Notes: generated by a model not told the origin, from the letters alone. Positions 35,450 to 44,428 are shown, counted from the stretch's first letter. The stretch: DNA of 64,000 nt from Thermoguttaceae bacterium (GCA_017405595.1 JAFRAC010000013.1:124001-188000); one strand, 5' to 3'. Program-made: numbers and translations.

Positions 35450-36964
35450 ATGTCGAAGAAAATCATCGCGCACGATCTGGGAACCGGCGGAAACAAGGCC
35501 ACTCTGTTTGACAGCGACGGCGGGCTGATCGCGTCGGTCTTCGCCCCGTACCCGACGAGCACACCCGGCCCGAATCTGATCGAGCAGCGGCCCGACGACT
35601 GGCTCGCCGCGGCGGCGCAGAGCACCCGCCGGCTGATCAGCCAGACCGGCACCGACCCGCGCGACGTAGCCGCGATGGCGATCTCCGGACACAGCCTCGG
35701 CACGGTCCCGATCGACAAGGAAGGGAACCTGCTGCGGGAAGAGACCCCGATCTGGTCGGACCGGCGCGCCGAGGCGCAGGCCGCGGCCTTTTTCCAAAAA
35801 ATCGATCCGACCGAATGGTACCTGACCACCGGCAACGGGTTTCCCGCCGCGCATTACAGCGCGTTTAAGATTCTGTGGTACAAAGAGCACGAGCCGGAGA
35901 TGTTCCGCAAAACCGGCATGATCCTCGGCACAAAGGACTATCTCAACTTCCGCCTGACCGGGGTGCGCGCCACCGACCCGAGTTACGCTTCCGGAACCGG
36001 CGTCTACGACCTCGAGGGGTGGGATTATTCCCCGAAACTCCTCGAGGCCTCGGGGCTCGACCCGGCGCTCTTTCCGAAGATTCTCCCCTCGACCGAACCG
36101 CTGGCGAACCTGACCCGCGAAGGGGCGGAACTGATGGGGCTCACTCCGGAAACCGTCGTCTGCTGCGGCGGGGTCGACAACTCGTGCATGGCGCTCGGCG
36201 CCGGTTCCTTCAAAAAGGGGCGTGTGTACACCTCGCTCGGTTCCTCGTCGTGGATCGCGCTTTGCGATTCGAAACCGACCCTCGACGTGCACGCCAAAAG
36301 CTACGTCTTTACCCACGTTGTTCCGGGCCTGTTCACCTCGGCGCTTTCGATCTTCTCGTCGGGAACCACCTTCCGATGGGTCCGGGACCATTTCTGCCGC
36401 GATCTGGCCGCCGAAGCCGAAAAGAGCGGCGCCGACATCTACGACCTGATGACCGCCGAGGCGGCGCTCTCCCCGCCCGGCGCCCGCGGCCTTCTGAGCA
36501 ACCCCTCCCTGGGCGGGGGGACCATGCTCGACGCAAACCCGAACATGCGCGGGGGGTTCGCGAATCTCGACCTTTCCCACACCCGCGCCGACGTGATCCG
36601 CGCCGCGATGGAGGGGATCGCCATGAACATGCGCGGGGTCATGGAAGCGCTGCGCAAAATCGCCCCGACCGAAAAGAACCTGATCGCCGTCGGCGGAGGC
36701 GCCAATTCCGCGCTCTGGCGGCAGATTTACGCCGACACGCTGAACATGGACCTGCTCCGGATCAACATCGGGCAGAACGCCGCTTCACTCGGCGCGGCGG
36801 CGCTGGCGTTCGTCGGAACCGGCATGTGGAGTTCATTCGACCGGCTCGACGACCTGCTCCGGCCCGAAAGCACGACATCGCCGATCCCGGAAAACACCCG
36901 GGTCTACGACGCGGCCTACCAAAAGTTCCGGAAATTCGCCGATGCGCTCGGCCAGCTCGCCTGA
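35450..36964 (+). CDS. FGGY-family carbohydrate kinase (xylulokinase-like)
   Basis: 504 aa sugar kinase with the actin-like fold. N-terminal IAHDLGTGGNKATLFD phosphate-1 segment, AISGHSLGTVPID, a CCGGVDNSCMALGAG adenosine-type region and NLIAVGGGANSALWRQI near the C-terminus. Closest in look to xylulokinases; glycerol or other pentulose/hexulose substrates are possible. GGGAG lies 5-9 bases before the ATG. No sugar isomerase or transporter is adjacent. It is the last ordinary chromosomal gene before the AT-richer islet, and the first islet repeat begins 69 bases after its stop. Confidence 0.9.
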   Translation: MSKKIIAHDLGTGGNKATLFDSDGGLIASVFAPYPTSTPGPNLIEQRPDDWLAAAAQSTRRLISQTGTDPRDVAAMAISGHSLGTVPIDKEGNLLREETPIWSDRRAEAQAAAFFQKIDPTEWYLTTGNGFPAAHYSAFKILWYKEHEPEMFRKTGMILGTKDYLNFRLTGVRATDPSYASGTGVYDLEGWDYSPKLLEASGLDPALFPKILPSTEPLANLTREGAELMGLTPETVVCCGGVDNSCMALGAGSFKKGRVYTSLGSSSWIALCDSKPTLDVHAKSYVFTHVVPGLFTSALSIFSSGTTFRWVRDHFCRDLAAEAEKSGADIYDLMTAEAALSPPGARGLLSNPSLGGGTMLDANPNMRGGFANLDLSHTRADVIRAAMEGIAMNMRGVMEALRKIAPTEKNLIAVGGGANSALWRQIYADTLNMDLLRINIGQNAASLGAAALAFVGTGMWSSFDRLDDLLRPESTTSPIPENTRVYDAAYQKFRKFADALGQLA

Positions 36965-37032
36965 ACCTTTGTCTTGAAACACACGGCCGGCGGACCTGCC
37001 TGTTTTACCGATTCGGAAAGAGGATCCCGAAA

Positions 37033-37075
37033 AGCGGGAAGGTCATCTCCTTCCCGCGCCTGACCGTGTGATTTG
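37033..37075 (+). repeat. Islet-flanking direct repeat, copy 1
   Basis: 43 bases matching 39284-39326 with only three mismatches; the first 28 bases (agcgggaaggtcatctcctt... onward) are identical. The repeat contains the hairpin GCGGGAAGG-tcatct-CCTTCCCGC. It marks the left edge of an AT-richer 2.2-kb segment. Confidence 0.85.
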
Positions 37076-37114
37076 GATTCAGGACATTAAACGATTCGGC
37101 AGATCGTTTTGTTC

Positions 37115-37864
37115 CTATTCCGTAAAACCGTTGTACAGCTTTTCCATGGTGGTTCGCAAGTCCTCTGCATTGAGATCAAGGGATGTCTTCGATTCAGGGA
37201 TAAGATTGGCGCCCGTCAAATTGTTGCATTCAACCCAGGATTTAAAGTTTTCATCCACCATTATTTTGCCGCCTATACCCAAAAGCTCAAAAATGTTGCT
37301 GCCATTCCAACGTGATTCGTCAACATACATACCCTCATACCCTTTTATAAGACCTTTGTAGTTTTTACAATAATCGCAGATTATTGGATCGGGTTCACTG
37401 TAGACCGCCTTTGATTTTTCGTAATCCCAGGTTGCTCCGTCAACGGCGATTGGACCCCAGTAATACGTGGGTGGTGGCGGCAACTTTGCTTTCCTGACGC
37501 CGTTATGACACACGACCTTAAGAATATCGATTTTTTAAATTCCTCTATGCCAGTCAAATTAGATTCTTCATAGAGCAATTTAGCTCGCTCCGAAAAATAA
37601 ACACGAACACCATCGGAGATAATATCGCCAAAGTAAGATCTTGCAATATGTTGCAATATGTATTTCACGCCTCAGAGGAGAAATAGGGCAAGTAGATGTT
37701 CTCATGCTCTCATGGCATACTGGACAAAATGGGCCGTAATCAGATTTAAATCGGGGATACAACGGGTCATTTTCTTTTCTATTCCAGTCCTTGCAAAACA
37801 CTCTAATCTCATTTTCGTGCCAATAATTGTTCGTCATATAATCGCACAGTTGATAAAACTTCAT
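37115..37864 (-). pseudogene. Decayed double-CxxC immunity-like protein (two frame disruptions)
   Basis: Three overlapping minus-strand frames encode consecutive parts of one protein. Frame 1 from ATG 37864 gives MKFYQLCDYMTNNYW...YGPFCPVCHES; it is broken by a perfect 10-base tandem duplication at 37641-37660. Removing one copy joins ISPLRREIHIA directly to RSYFGDIISDGVRVYF. A second shift near 37535 is repaired by one extra A in the A6 run (EEFKKIDILKVVCHNG). The repaired product, about 246 aa, has CPVC and CDYC pairs and DESRWNGSNIFELLGIGGKIMV...LTGANLIP, resembling double-CxxCG/Imm43-type immunity proteins of polymorphic toxin systems. No toxin gene is adjacent. The gap 37865-38076 is AT-rich without a supportable gene. 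Confidence 0.72.
37641..37660. repeat. 10-bp perfect tandem duplication inside the pseudogene
   Basis: TTGCAATATG twice in succession. The 10-base gain shifts the reading frame by one; the protein reads through naturally if a single copy is assumed. Confidence 0.9.
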
Positions 37865-38076
37865 CTTTGTTCTTTGTCTTGGCTATGTTAAAATTTTTAT
37901 TGCTAGATTAAAAACGAACTTACAACCTATACATTTTCTGCCCATTTTCTGATATTTGGCACTGCACGTGAAAATTTTCATTTCACTTTCTGGCGGGTTT
38001 GCTCATCGGCATATTCATTCCCGTTTTAAGGTCTTTGCGTTGGGGGTTAAACAATTGAAAGGATCTACGCGCTCGC

Positions 38077-39252
38077 TCATTCCGCAAACCGTTTTTTCAG
38101 GATGAGTCCGAGTGCAGAGAAAACAATAACACAACCGATCGTGATAAAAACAATCCGGAAAACGAGTTCTCCTGTTGTGGTCTTTTTCGATTCAACATAG
38201 TTGGGGTCGTCAAAACGGCCGGCGACATACCCCAACCGGAGGATATCGTCCCAAACCTTCACTCCGTCAGGGAACTTTTCGAGCGTGAGCAGCGATTCAT
38301 CAAACGGCTCGTTGATTTTGAGAGTGGAAGGATTCACATGGATGACTCCCGGCGGAGCAAGAAGAACAGCGCGAAACCCGAGTTCGGGGGCGATTTCCCA
38401 TCGTTCCTCCATCGTCATCGCCATAATTTCATCTTCGGTCATGCCGTTTTTGTAATGGACGCCGTCTTCCGGAATCGGATCTTCCAGACTATAACTTTCA
38501 ACTCGACCTCTGACCGGAAACCATATCCCGTTAGAGGATTCCGTGAAATCTGTAACGTCTATTCTTAAACTTATCGTTTCTTCCGGGATACTATAGGTTT
38601 CCAGGTGTTTTGGCAAATAACCGTGTTGCGGATCAAAAGTTACCACAAGTGTATCTTTTTCACCATAGTCTCGATAAACGCATGAAATGGTAACACTTCC
38701 GTCCTCTTGCCGCTCAACTTTCAGACTGTCAGAGTTCTCTTTAAGAACGTCATACAGTGTGCGGTCATCTGAGGCAAAATCCGCCATCCCCAGCAAAATC
38801 AGAGGGGTTGAAAAATTAAAATACGAATGATCATCTTGATCCCACTTTCCTTTTCGCCGAAGGCCGCTATTACTTGTGGTAGAGTAGGAATAGAGAATAT
38901 CTCCGTCATAGCCGCGGCACGTTTCGCGATATTGGAGAAAAGTTCCGTTTTCCTTTAACGCGCCTTTCCCTTTCTGATATTCCTTTTCAGTGTCGAAGTC
39001 ATAGTACCAATGATAATCGTAAATTACAGCGTTAGACTCGGAATCGAGATCGAAACCTGATGATTTGTCGTTTCCCGTGGAAGAAACGATACAGTCTGCC
39101 TCAATGGTTTTGATCTGGTCCAACGAAGCGCGGAATAAGGAAATGATTTCCTTCCCTGTTAATTCTGTGTCGTTCCCCGGTGATGATTCGAGTCCCCCTG
39201 CTACGGCCATGAACAGAAAGAACACCGTCAGAACATCATAGAAGCGTTTCAT
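38077..39252 (-). CDS. Exported protein with C-terminal membrane anchor (391 aa)
   Basis: ATG at 39252 with AAGGAGG 6 bases upstream. Signal peptide of about 20-24 residues (MKRFYDVLTVFFLFMAVAGG), a beta-rich body, and a single membrane segment near the end (about 362-384) followed by KKRFAE, so most of the protein is periplasmic. The body (LDQIKTIEADCIVSSTG..., strands of about 10 residues, GIWFPVRGRVESYSL) looks like the LolA/outer-membrane-lipoprotein-sorting fold found in many planctomycete exported proteins; I do not know its function. Its base composition is more AT-rich than neighbours. It lies inside the repeat-flanked islet. Confidence 0.82.
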   Translation of the reverse strand: MKRFYDVLTVFFLFMAVAGGLESSPGNDTELTGKEIISLFRASLDQIKTIEADCIVSSTGNDKSSGFDLDSESNAVIYDYHWYYDFDTEKEYQKGKGALKENGTFLQYRETCRGYDGDILYSYSTTSNSGLRRKGKWDQDDHSYFNFSTPLILLGMADFASDDRTLYDVLKENSDSLKVERQEDGSVTISCVYRDYGEKDTLVVTFDPQHGYLPKHLETYSIPEETISLRIDVTDFTESSNGIWFPVRGRVESYSLEDPIPEDGVHYKNGMTEDEIMAMTMEERWEIAPELGFRAVLLAPPGVIHVNPSTLKINEPFDESLLTLEKFPDGVKVWDDILRLGYVAGRFDDPNYVESKKTTTGELVFRIVFITIGCVIVFSALGLILKKRFAE

Positions 39253-39283
39253 TGTTCCTCCTTCGCAACGATCTCGTCGGAAG

Positions 39284-39326
39284 AGCGGGAAGGTCATCTC
39301 CTTCCCGCGCCCGACCGTGCTATTTG
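39284..39326 (+). repeat. Islet-flanking direct repeat, copy 2
   Basis: Same sequence and orientation as 37033-37075 (40 of 43 bases). It begins 32 bases upstream of the exported protein's start codon and includes the same 9-base-stem hairpin. Confidence 0.85.
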
Positions 39327-39453
39327 AGAAAGCGATCCCTTAAACCAGATGGAGCCGCTTGGTTCTGCAGAAAACTGAAAAAACGAAAGAAAGGTCATTA
39401 GCCCCGGAACGGCAGGGAACAAAGGACCGGGCCCCCTTCGGGAAAGCCCGGGT

Positions 39454-39816
39454 TTAGAGAAAATCCTCGTGCCGCATGATGCCGGATTCCTCTTCGACCT
39501 CGGAATGGGTCTGCCAGCGGAAGTTCCGTTCAGGGCGGATTCTCTCCTGAACCGTGACATAGCGCGGTTCCACATAGAAACCGAAAAACTCCCGGATTTT
39601 CTCAAAAAACGATTTCGGGGCCTCGACTTCCCGCTCGACGAGCTGCAGCGGCCTCTCCTTTTCGAGATAGAGCTTCCGCATCGCCGTTCTGGGGCCGAAA
39701 TCGCCGCCGCATTTCTTGCAGGGCTTTTTATTGAGGGGCGCCCGGACAACATTGCCGCACGTCTGGCAGGCGTAAAGATATTCCCAGGGCCCGTAACCGA
39801 AACGTTTCTCTTTCAT
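39454..39816 (-). CDS. Zinc-ribbon protein of unknown function (120 aa)
   Basis: Cys17-Cys20 and Cys33-Cys36 (ACQTCGNVVRAPLNKKPCKKCGG) form a rubredoxin-like zinc ribbon at the N-terminus; the rest is charged, with an aromatic FFEKIREFFGFYVEP stretch. Probably cytosolic. No Shine-Dalgarno precedes the ATG; a TATAAT ends 7 bases before it, so the transcript is likely leaderless. The 39327-39453 gap after it contains no gene; a GC-rich hairpin lies near 39430-39455. Confidence 0.72.
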   Translation of the reverse strand: MKEKRFGYGPWEYLYACQTCGNVVRAPLNKKPCKKCGGDFGPRTAMRKLYLEKERPLQLVEREVEAPKSFFEKIREFFGFYVEPRYVTVQERIRPERNFRWQTHSEVEEESGIMRHEDFL

Positions 39817-39823
39817 GCCCCGG

Positions 39824-39829
39824 ATTATA
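39824..39829 (-). promoter_or_regulatory. -10 box predicting a leaderless message
   Basis: Minus strand TATAAT whose last base is 7 bases before the A of the ATG at 39816. Transcription would start at or next to the start codon. Confidence 0.55.
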
Positions 39830-39974
39830 GAATGCTCCTTCCTTCTTGTCCAGTCCGTTCCGCGGAAAATTTCCTTTTTTACCGCAAAAAAGAGGGGTTC
39901 CGTCCCGGTCTCCCGGCCGCCGCGCGGGGCGGGACCGGCGGCTCCGGCGGAAGGCGCGCTCCGACAAAACGATC

Positions 39975-40003
39975 TTTACTCATTCCCCCAAAATGACTAT
40001 AAA
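39975..40003 (+). promoter_or_regulatory. Promoter for the TIGR03009-like/parvulin operon
   Basis: TTTACT at 39975-39980, 17-base spacer, TATAAA at 39998-40003; about 79 bases before the start codon. Confidence 0.55.
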
Positions 40004-40081
40004 CGGGAAGAGAAATCCCGCGTCGGCTCCGGCCGCGAGCGGGTACATTCTGTCAATTCACCGTTACTCAAGGAGTTTGTG

Positions 40082-41299
40082 ATGAGCCGCGGAGATGCCG
40101 CCCGCCATACCATTCGAATATTGATCTGTTCCTTCGCCGGAATCCTCGCCGCAGCAGGACCGGCGACGCGGGCAGCGGCACAGACAAGCTACCGGTCGGT
40201 CAGCGCTTCGGGCGCGCCCGTTCCCGAAGCGCCGATTTCGAGCGCGGGAATCCTTTCGATTCCCGAATATCAGCCGGCAGAAACCTCCGAGCCGGACCCG
40301 GCGCCGCTCGAGATGCGGAACATCCGGCCGAACAGCACGCCGGCCGGCCGGCCGAAAGCCCAGCCGATCAAGGTCGCCCAGACCGACACCCCGCTTCGCG
40401 CCCCGGCCGAGCCTCAGCCGGCTGCGCAGCCGGCGCCGCAGGCGGGCGCGCAAACCCCTCAGCCGGCCCCTTCGGCGAGCGGCGCGCAGGGGGCCAATTC
40501 CCGGTCGGGACTCCTTTCCGAATCGTCGGACGACGGAATCCTCCCCCCGCCCGACGACTATCAGATCACACAGGAAGAAGCCGCCCTGCTCGACCAGTTC
40601 CTTCAGAAATGGGAAGAGTTCGGGAGGAATATCAAGAAGGTCGCCTGCTCGGTCGAAACCCAGGAAAAAGGGGGCGGCCTCTACGGGGAAGATAAAAACG
40701 CTCCCCCTCTTTCACACAATTTCGGCGAGTTCAAGTTCATCGCGCCGAACAAGCTCCTCTACCATGTTCTGGGCGAGTATGTCTACGAGAAAGAGGTGGA
40801 CGGCAAGAAGAAGCCGGAATATAAAAAGGGGCTCGGCGAAAAGAAAATCGTCCTCGACGGAAAGAGTTTTACCGAGTACGATTTCAAGAAACGCGTCGCG
40901 CTCGTTACTCCGATTCCCGAAGATCAGCAGAATAAAGACCTGACGATGGACGGGCCGATCCCGATCTTCTTCATTGCCAAAGCCGAAAACCTCAAGCGCC
41001 GCTTCTACATGAAGCTGATCACCAAGCCGGAAAAGCAGGATTCGGAAGTCTGGATCGAGGCGTGGCCGCGGCAGGCCGCCGACGGGCAGTCGTTCCAGCG
41101 GATCATCATCCTGCTGCGCCTTTCCGACCTTCAGCCCTACTACATGCGGCAGTACCACACGAACGGCAAGAGTTACACCGAATTGTGGTTCTACGACATT
41201 GCCGTGAACAGCGGGCTCTGGACAATCGAACCGAAGGTCGATTTCGGCTGGAAGAAGGAAGAGGCCTCGCCAAGCAGCGTGACATTGCTCGGAAACTAG
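40082..41299 (+). CDS. Exported TIGR03009-like protein (405 aa)
   Basis: ATG at 40082 with AAGGAG 6 bases upstream. Signal peptide of about 33 residues, then a Pro/Ala/Gln-rich disordered stretch (about 40-150), then a domain from about 160 (LLDQFLQKWEEFGRNIKKVACSVETQEK, FGEFKFIAPNKLLYHVLG, EYDFKKRVALVTPIPEDQQ, FDIAVNSG-type end) that resembles the planctomycete-restricted TIGR03009 family, itself LolA-like in look. Periplasmic; function unknown. The stop is 17 bases before the parvulin gene, so the two are probably co-expressed. The family assignment is from memory. Confidence 0.82.
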   Translation: MSRGDAARHTIRILICSFAGILAAAGPATRAAAQTSYRSVSASGAPVPEAPISSAGILSIPEYQPAETSEPDPAPLEMRNIRPNSTPAGRPKAQPIKVAQTDTPLRAPAEPQPAAQPAPQAGAQTPQPAPSASGAQGANSRSGLLSESSDDGILPPPDDYQITQEEAALLDQFLQKWEEFGRNIKKVACSVETQEKGGGLYGEDKNAPPLSHNFGEFKFIAPNKLLYHVLGEYVYEKEVDGKKKPEYKKGLGEKKIVLDGKSFTEYDFKKRVALVTPIPEDQQNKDLTMDGPIPIFFIAKAENLKRRFYMKLITKPEKQDSEVWIEAWPRQAADGQSFQRIIILLRLSDLQPYYMRQYHTNGKSYTELWFYDIAVNSGLWTIEPKVDFGWKKEEASPSSVTLLGN

Positions 41300-41316
41300 A
41301 ACAGGTTGTTCCCCCT

Positions 41317-42573
41317 ATGAGTTTGAGATCCCGGTTCCGGACCGCTTCGATTGCGGGACTTGCGCTTTGGGCGCTCGGCGCGCTTTCGCCCCTGGCGGGG
41401 GACGAGCCGCGCAGCGACAAAGTGTCGATGGCCGACGGCGCAGCCTACGACATGAAAATGTCGCCGTCGGTCATCTCGAGCCGGATCTACTACGAAGGGT
41501 CCGACACGCTGGGCCGCGTCGGGAACGAGACCATTCTGAAACGGGACATCCTGCATCAGATCCGCAAGTTCGCTTATCTTGAATTTCTCAACCAGAAGGA
41601 ACACGCGCCCGAAGAGGAAAAAGAGAAGTTTAACGACAGCATGCGCGACGCAATGATGCGCGAGTTTCTCGCGAGCGACCAGATTTACACACAGATTCTG
41701 AAAGACTACATCTGCGAACTCCTCTTCTACAACGACTACGTGGTCAGCCGCTCGAAAAGCGAGCTCGAGGAACAGCAGAAGATGCTGAACCGCTCGTTCG
41801 ACACCGAATACCTTCCCCATCTGCTTGAACAGATGCATTGCGAGAATCAGGACGAGCTCGAAGAGCTCTTCAAGGAGACGCTCGACAGCTCGCTCGACGA
41901 GGAACGCCATCTTTTCTTTCAGCAGACGATCAGCAACGGCTGGGTGACCTACAACCTCGGCACCGATCAGTGGGAACCGACCTCGCACGACCTGCGCCGC
42001 TACTACGAAAGGCACCGCGACGAGTTCAAAAAGCCCGAACAGGTCCGCTGGCAGAAGATGACGGTCTTTTTCGCCAACCATCCGACGAAACAGGAGGCGT
42101 ACGAAAAGATCGCCTACATGGGGAACGCGGTCCAGACGGCCCGAAAAAGCGGGGACCAGAACGAAGCGTTCGCCAAAGTCGCCCGAACCGATTCCGAGGA
42201 CATCTTTGCCTCGAAGGGGGGGGAATGCGGCTGGACGCAGCGCGGCGAGGTGACGTCGGAGGTGATCGACGCCGCCCTCTTCAGTCCGGATCTGCCGGTC
42301 GGCGCGCTGAGCCGCATCCTCGAAGACGACCGGGGGCTGACGATCATCTGCGTGCTGGAACGGCAGAAAGAGGGCTGGACCCCGTTCTACGAGGTGCAGG
42401 AAGAGCTGACCAAGCGGATCAAGGAGGAACGCCGCAGTTCGCTGAAAGCCAAGTTCGAGGCGAAGCTCGCCGAACGGTTCGCCGTTCAGATCTACAAGAT
42501 CTCCTCGGAAGAGCGTAAGATGCAGTTCGAGGCGGTCAGCCGCAACGCGGTTTCGGCGACCGGACGCGAGTAG
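41317..42573 (+). CDS. Periplasmic peptidyl-prolyl isomerase, SurA/PrsA-like (parvulin)
   Basis: 418 aa with a short signal peptide (about 1-28). A helical SurA-N-like region (about 65-215) starts with LGRVGNETILKRDILHQIRK; a parvulin domain follows (about 240-360): VRWQKMTVFFANHPTK, FAKVARTDSEDIFASKGGECGWTQRGE, IDAALFSPDLPVGALSRILEDDRGLTIICVLERQ. Such proteins chaperone outer-membrane or secreted proteins in the periplasm. The usual GGDLGW reads GGECGW. It follows the TIGR03009-like gene by 17 bases and ends at a strong terminator shared with the convergent TolC gene. Confidence 0.87.
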   Translation: MSLRSRFRTASIAGLALWALGALSPLAGDEPRSDKVSMADGAAYDMKMSPSVISSRIYYEGSDTLGRVGNETILKRDILHQIRKFAYLEFLNQKEHAPEEEKEKFNDSMRDAMMREFLASDQIYTQILKDYICELLFYNDYVVSRSKSELEEQQKMLNRSFDTEYLPHLLEQMHCENQDELEELFKETLDSSLDEERHLFFQQTISNGWVTYNLGTDQWEPTSHDLRRYYERHRDEFKKPEQVRWQKMTVFFANHPTKQEAYEKIAYMGNAVQTARKSGDQNEAFAKVARTDSEDIFASKGGECGWTQRGEVTSEVIDAALFSPDLPVGALSRILEDDRGLTIICVLERQKEGWTPFYEVQEELTKRIKEERRSSLKAKFEAKLAERFAVQIYKISSEERKMQFEAVSRNAVSATGRE

Positions 42574-42594
42574 AGCCGGCACCCCCCCGAAAAA

Positions 42595-42630
42595 AAACGG
42601 GCGCAGAGTGAATATCTCTGCGCCCGTTTT
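42595..42630. terminator. Bidirectional terminator between the parvulin and TolC-like genes
   Basis: A perfect 14-base stem AAACGGGCGCAGAG (42595-42608) with CTCTGCGCCCGTTT (42616-42629), flanked by an A-run on the left and Ts on the right, so it suits both convergent genes. Confidence 0.88.
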
Positions 42631-42649
42631 CGTTTGTCCGAAAGAAATG

Positions 42650-44428
42650 TTACAGCTGGCCTGTCGCACGCTGGAGGTGATAGGTCGCCAGTACCGCGTC
42701 GTAACTCGCGTTCGCCAGATTGCTCCGCGCCAGGGTGAGCATGGTCTGGGCATCGAGAACTTCGGTGTGGTTCGTGAGCCCTTCCTTGAACCCGCGGTTG
42801 ACGACTCGCAGGTTTTCTTCGGCGCTGGCGACGGCCTTTTCGGCGGTTGCGACCCGGTCGCGGGTTTCCTGTTCCTCCTGCCAGCACCGGTAAACCTGGA
42901 GCCGGATCTTTGACTCGGCCTCTTCATATTCGCGTGTGACGGACATCGCCTCATACTCCGCCGCCGTCTGACGGTTCCGGCTGACGCCGCCGTCGAACGG
43001 TGTCCAGGCGACGCCGAGCGACCCGGTGAACAAGGAGTTTTCATTCAGGTGGCTGTTCTCGATGTAGTCGTAGGAACCGATCGCCGCGACCTGGGGAAGA
43101 CGGTCGGCGCGGTAGACGCGCGATTTTGCCGCCAAAGCGCGCGACTTGTGCGAAAGCGCCGCCAATTCGGGCCGGTGTCTGACCGCCTGGCTCGTCAGCG
43201 CTTCGAGATCGCCCGAAAGGCCCGGGATATCGACGTCGGCAATATTCACTTCGGTATCGAGCGGACGCCAGAGGAGCCTGTTATACGCCGCCTGGGAAAT
43301 GCGCACCGCGTTTTCGGCCTTGATGAGATCCTGTTTGGCATTGGCGTGAGCAACCTGAGCGGCGAGAATGACGTTCTTGGTAACAATGCCGTTGTCGAGA
43401 AGGCGCTGGGCGTCTTTCTCATGCTCGGCGATCGTCTTTTCCGCCTCGGCCGCCACTTCGTACAGATGGCGGACACGCAGAACCAGGAAGTAGGTCTGGG
43501 CGACTTCGTATTTCAGATCCTGCTCGCTGATCTGCCGTCCGGCGCCGAGCGCGCACGAGGCAGCCTCGGCGGCTTCGATCATGTTCAGAACGCGCCCGCC
43601 CATGTAGATGGGCACCGTCAGCGCGGTGGTCGTGGTCGCGAAATCCTTGTCGGTGACCGGAGTGTTGAGCGTCATATCGGGAAGCCCCGGCATGATCTGG
43701 GAAAGGGGCACGTCGGTTTCGATAGCGAGTTCCTTGGAAATGGAGTGTACGCCGGTGACGTTGGAGAGTTTCGGCAAACCAACACCCCGCGCCGCGCCGA
43801 CGTTCGCCTCGGCACCGAGCCGCTGGTAATCTTGGGCGGAAAGGGAACGCGAAGCCGTCAGGGCCGCGTTCCAGGCCTCTTCGAGCGTTTCGCCGCCAGT
43901 CGTATAGAGTGAGGAACCGGGCTTTTCGGAATCCGCTCCGGCGGCGGCCGGCTCGGCCACAGCCGTACCGGCGGTCTCAGCCGAAGGCTCTGCGGCCTTT
44001 TCAGCGGCTGAAGGGGACACAGGTTCGGCGTTCGGTCCGGCGTCCGTCGTAATCGGTTCTGCATCGGCTTCGGTCGAAACGTTCTGGGTAACGAAAAGGT
44101 TATCGTCGTCGCTCAGCTCGGCGGGGGGCGCTGAAAGGAGCGATCCCCCTGTGGTAACAACCGGCGGGGCAGGCGGCGTCAGCGATGCGACCCGTTCGGT
44201 TCGGTCCGACCGGCTTTTTTCCCCGGGCAGGGTCATCGGTTTCGGCACAATAATCGGGGGACTCTGTTCCGTCTGAGCGGTATCACCCCCGAGACGAAAG
44301 AGGGGGCGAATCTGGATTCCATCGGCATTGACGGCGGGCGAGGTCAGAAAAAAGGAAAGGAAAAGCGCGCCGGAAAGCCAGACAGCTCTTTTCGATTCCT
44401 TCCTCTTCGGCAGATTGGACTTTCGCAT
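42650..44428 (-). CDS. TolC-family outer membrane efflux protein
   Basis: 592 aa. N-terminal signal-type segment (about 15-35), then a 130-residue Pro/Ala/Glu-rich disordered part, then the TolC helical-barrel domain (about 170-590): LEEAWNAALTASRSLSAQDYQRLGAEANVGAARGVGLPKL in the first half and a second repeat with HRPELAALSHKSRALAAKSRVYRADRLPQVAAIGSY. Forms the outer-membrane duct of tripartite pumps. It is divergent from the adaptor and RND genes 373 bases away, which are its likely partners. The start lacks a clear Shine-Dalgarno. Confidence 0.92.
   Translation of the reverse strand: MRKSNLPKRKESKRAVWLSGALFLSFFLTSPAVNADGIQIRPLFRLGGDTAQTEQSPPIIVPKPMTLPGEKSRSDRTERVASLTPPAPPVVTTGGSLLSAPPAELSDDDNLFVTQNVSTEADAEPITTDAGPNAEPVSPSAAEKAAEPSAETAGTAVAEPAAAGADSEKPGSSLYTTGGETLEEAWNAALTASRSLSAQDYQRLGAEANVGAARGVGLPKLSNVTGVHSISKELAIETDVPLSQIMPGLPDMTLNTPVTDKDFATTTTALTVPIYMGGRVLNMIEAAEAASCALGAGRQISEQDLKYEVAQTYFLVLRVRHLYEVAAEAEKTIAEHEKDAQRLLDNGIVTKNVILAAQVAHANAKQDLIKAENAVRISQAAYNRLLWRPLDTEVNIADVDIPGLSGDLEALTSQAVRHRPELAALSHKSRALAAKSRVYRADRLPQVAAIGSYDYIENSHLNENSLFTGSLGVAWTPFDGGVSRNRQTAAEYEAMSVTREYEEAESKIRLQVYRCWQEEQETRDRVATAEKAVASAEENLRVVNRGFKEGLTNHTEVLDAQTMLTLARSNLANASYDAVLATYHLQRATGQL

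Noticed and set aside
37381..37668. Three separate small genes in the 37.1-37.9 kb islet
   Set aside because: The frames join into one continuous protein once the 10-bp duplication and the A-run shift are corrected, so they are pieces of one broken gene.
39294..39752. A 152-codon minus-strand frame overlapping the zinc-ribbon gene
   Set aside because: Its Arg/Ser/Pro-rich sequence is a frame-shifted shadow of the zinc-ribbon gene, which has the CxxC pairs and the promoter.
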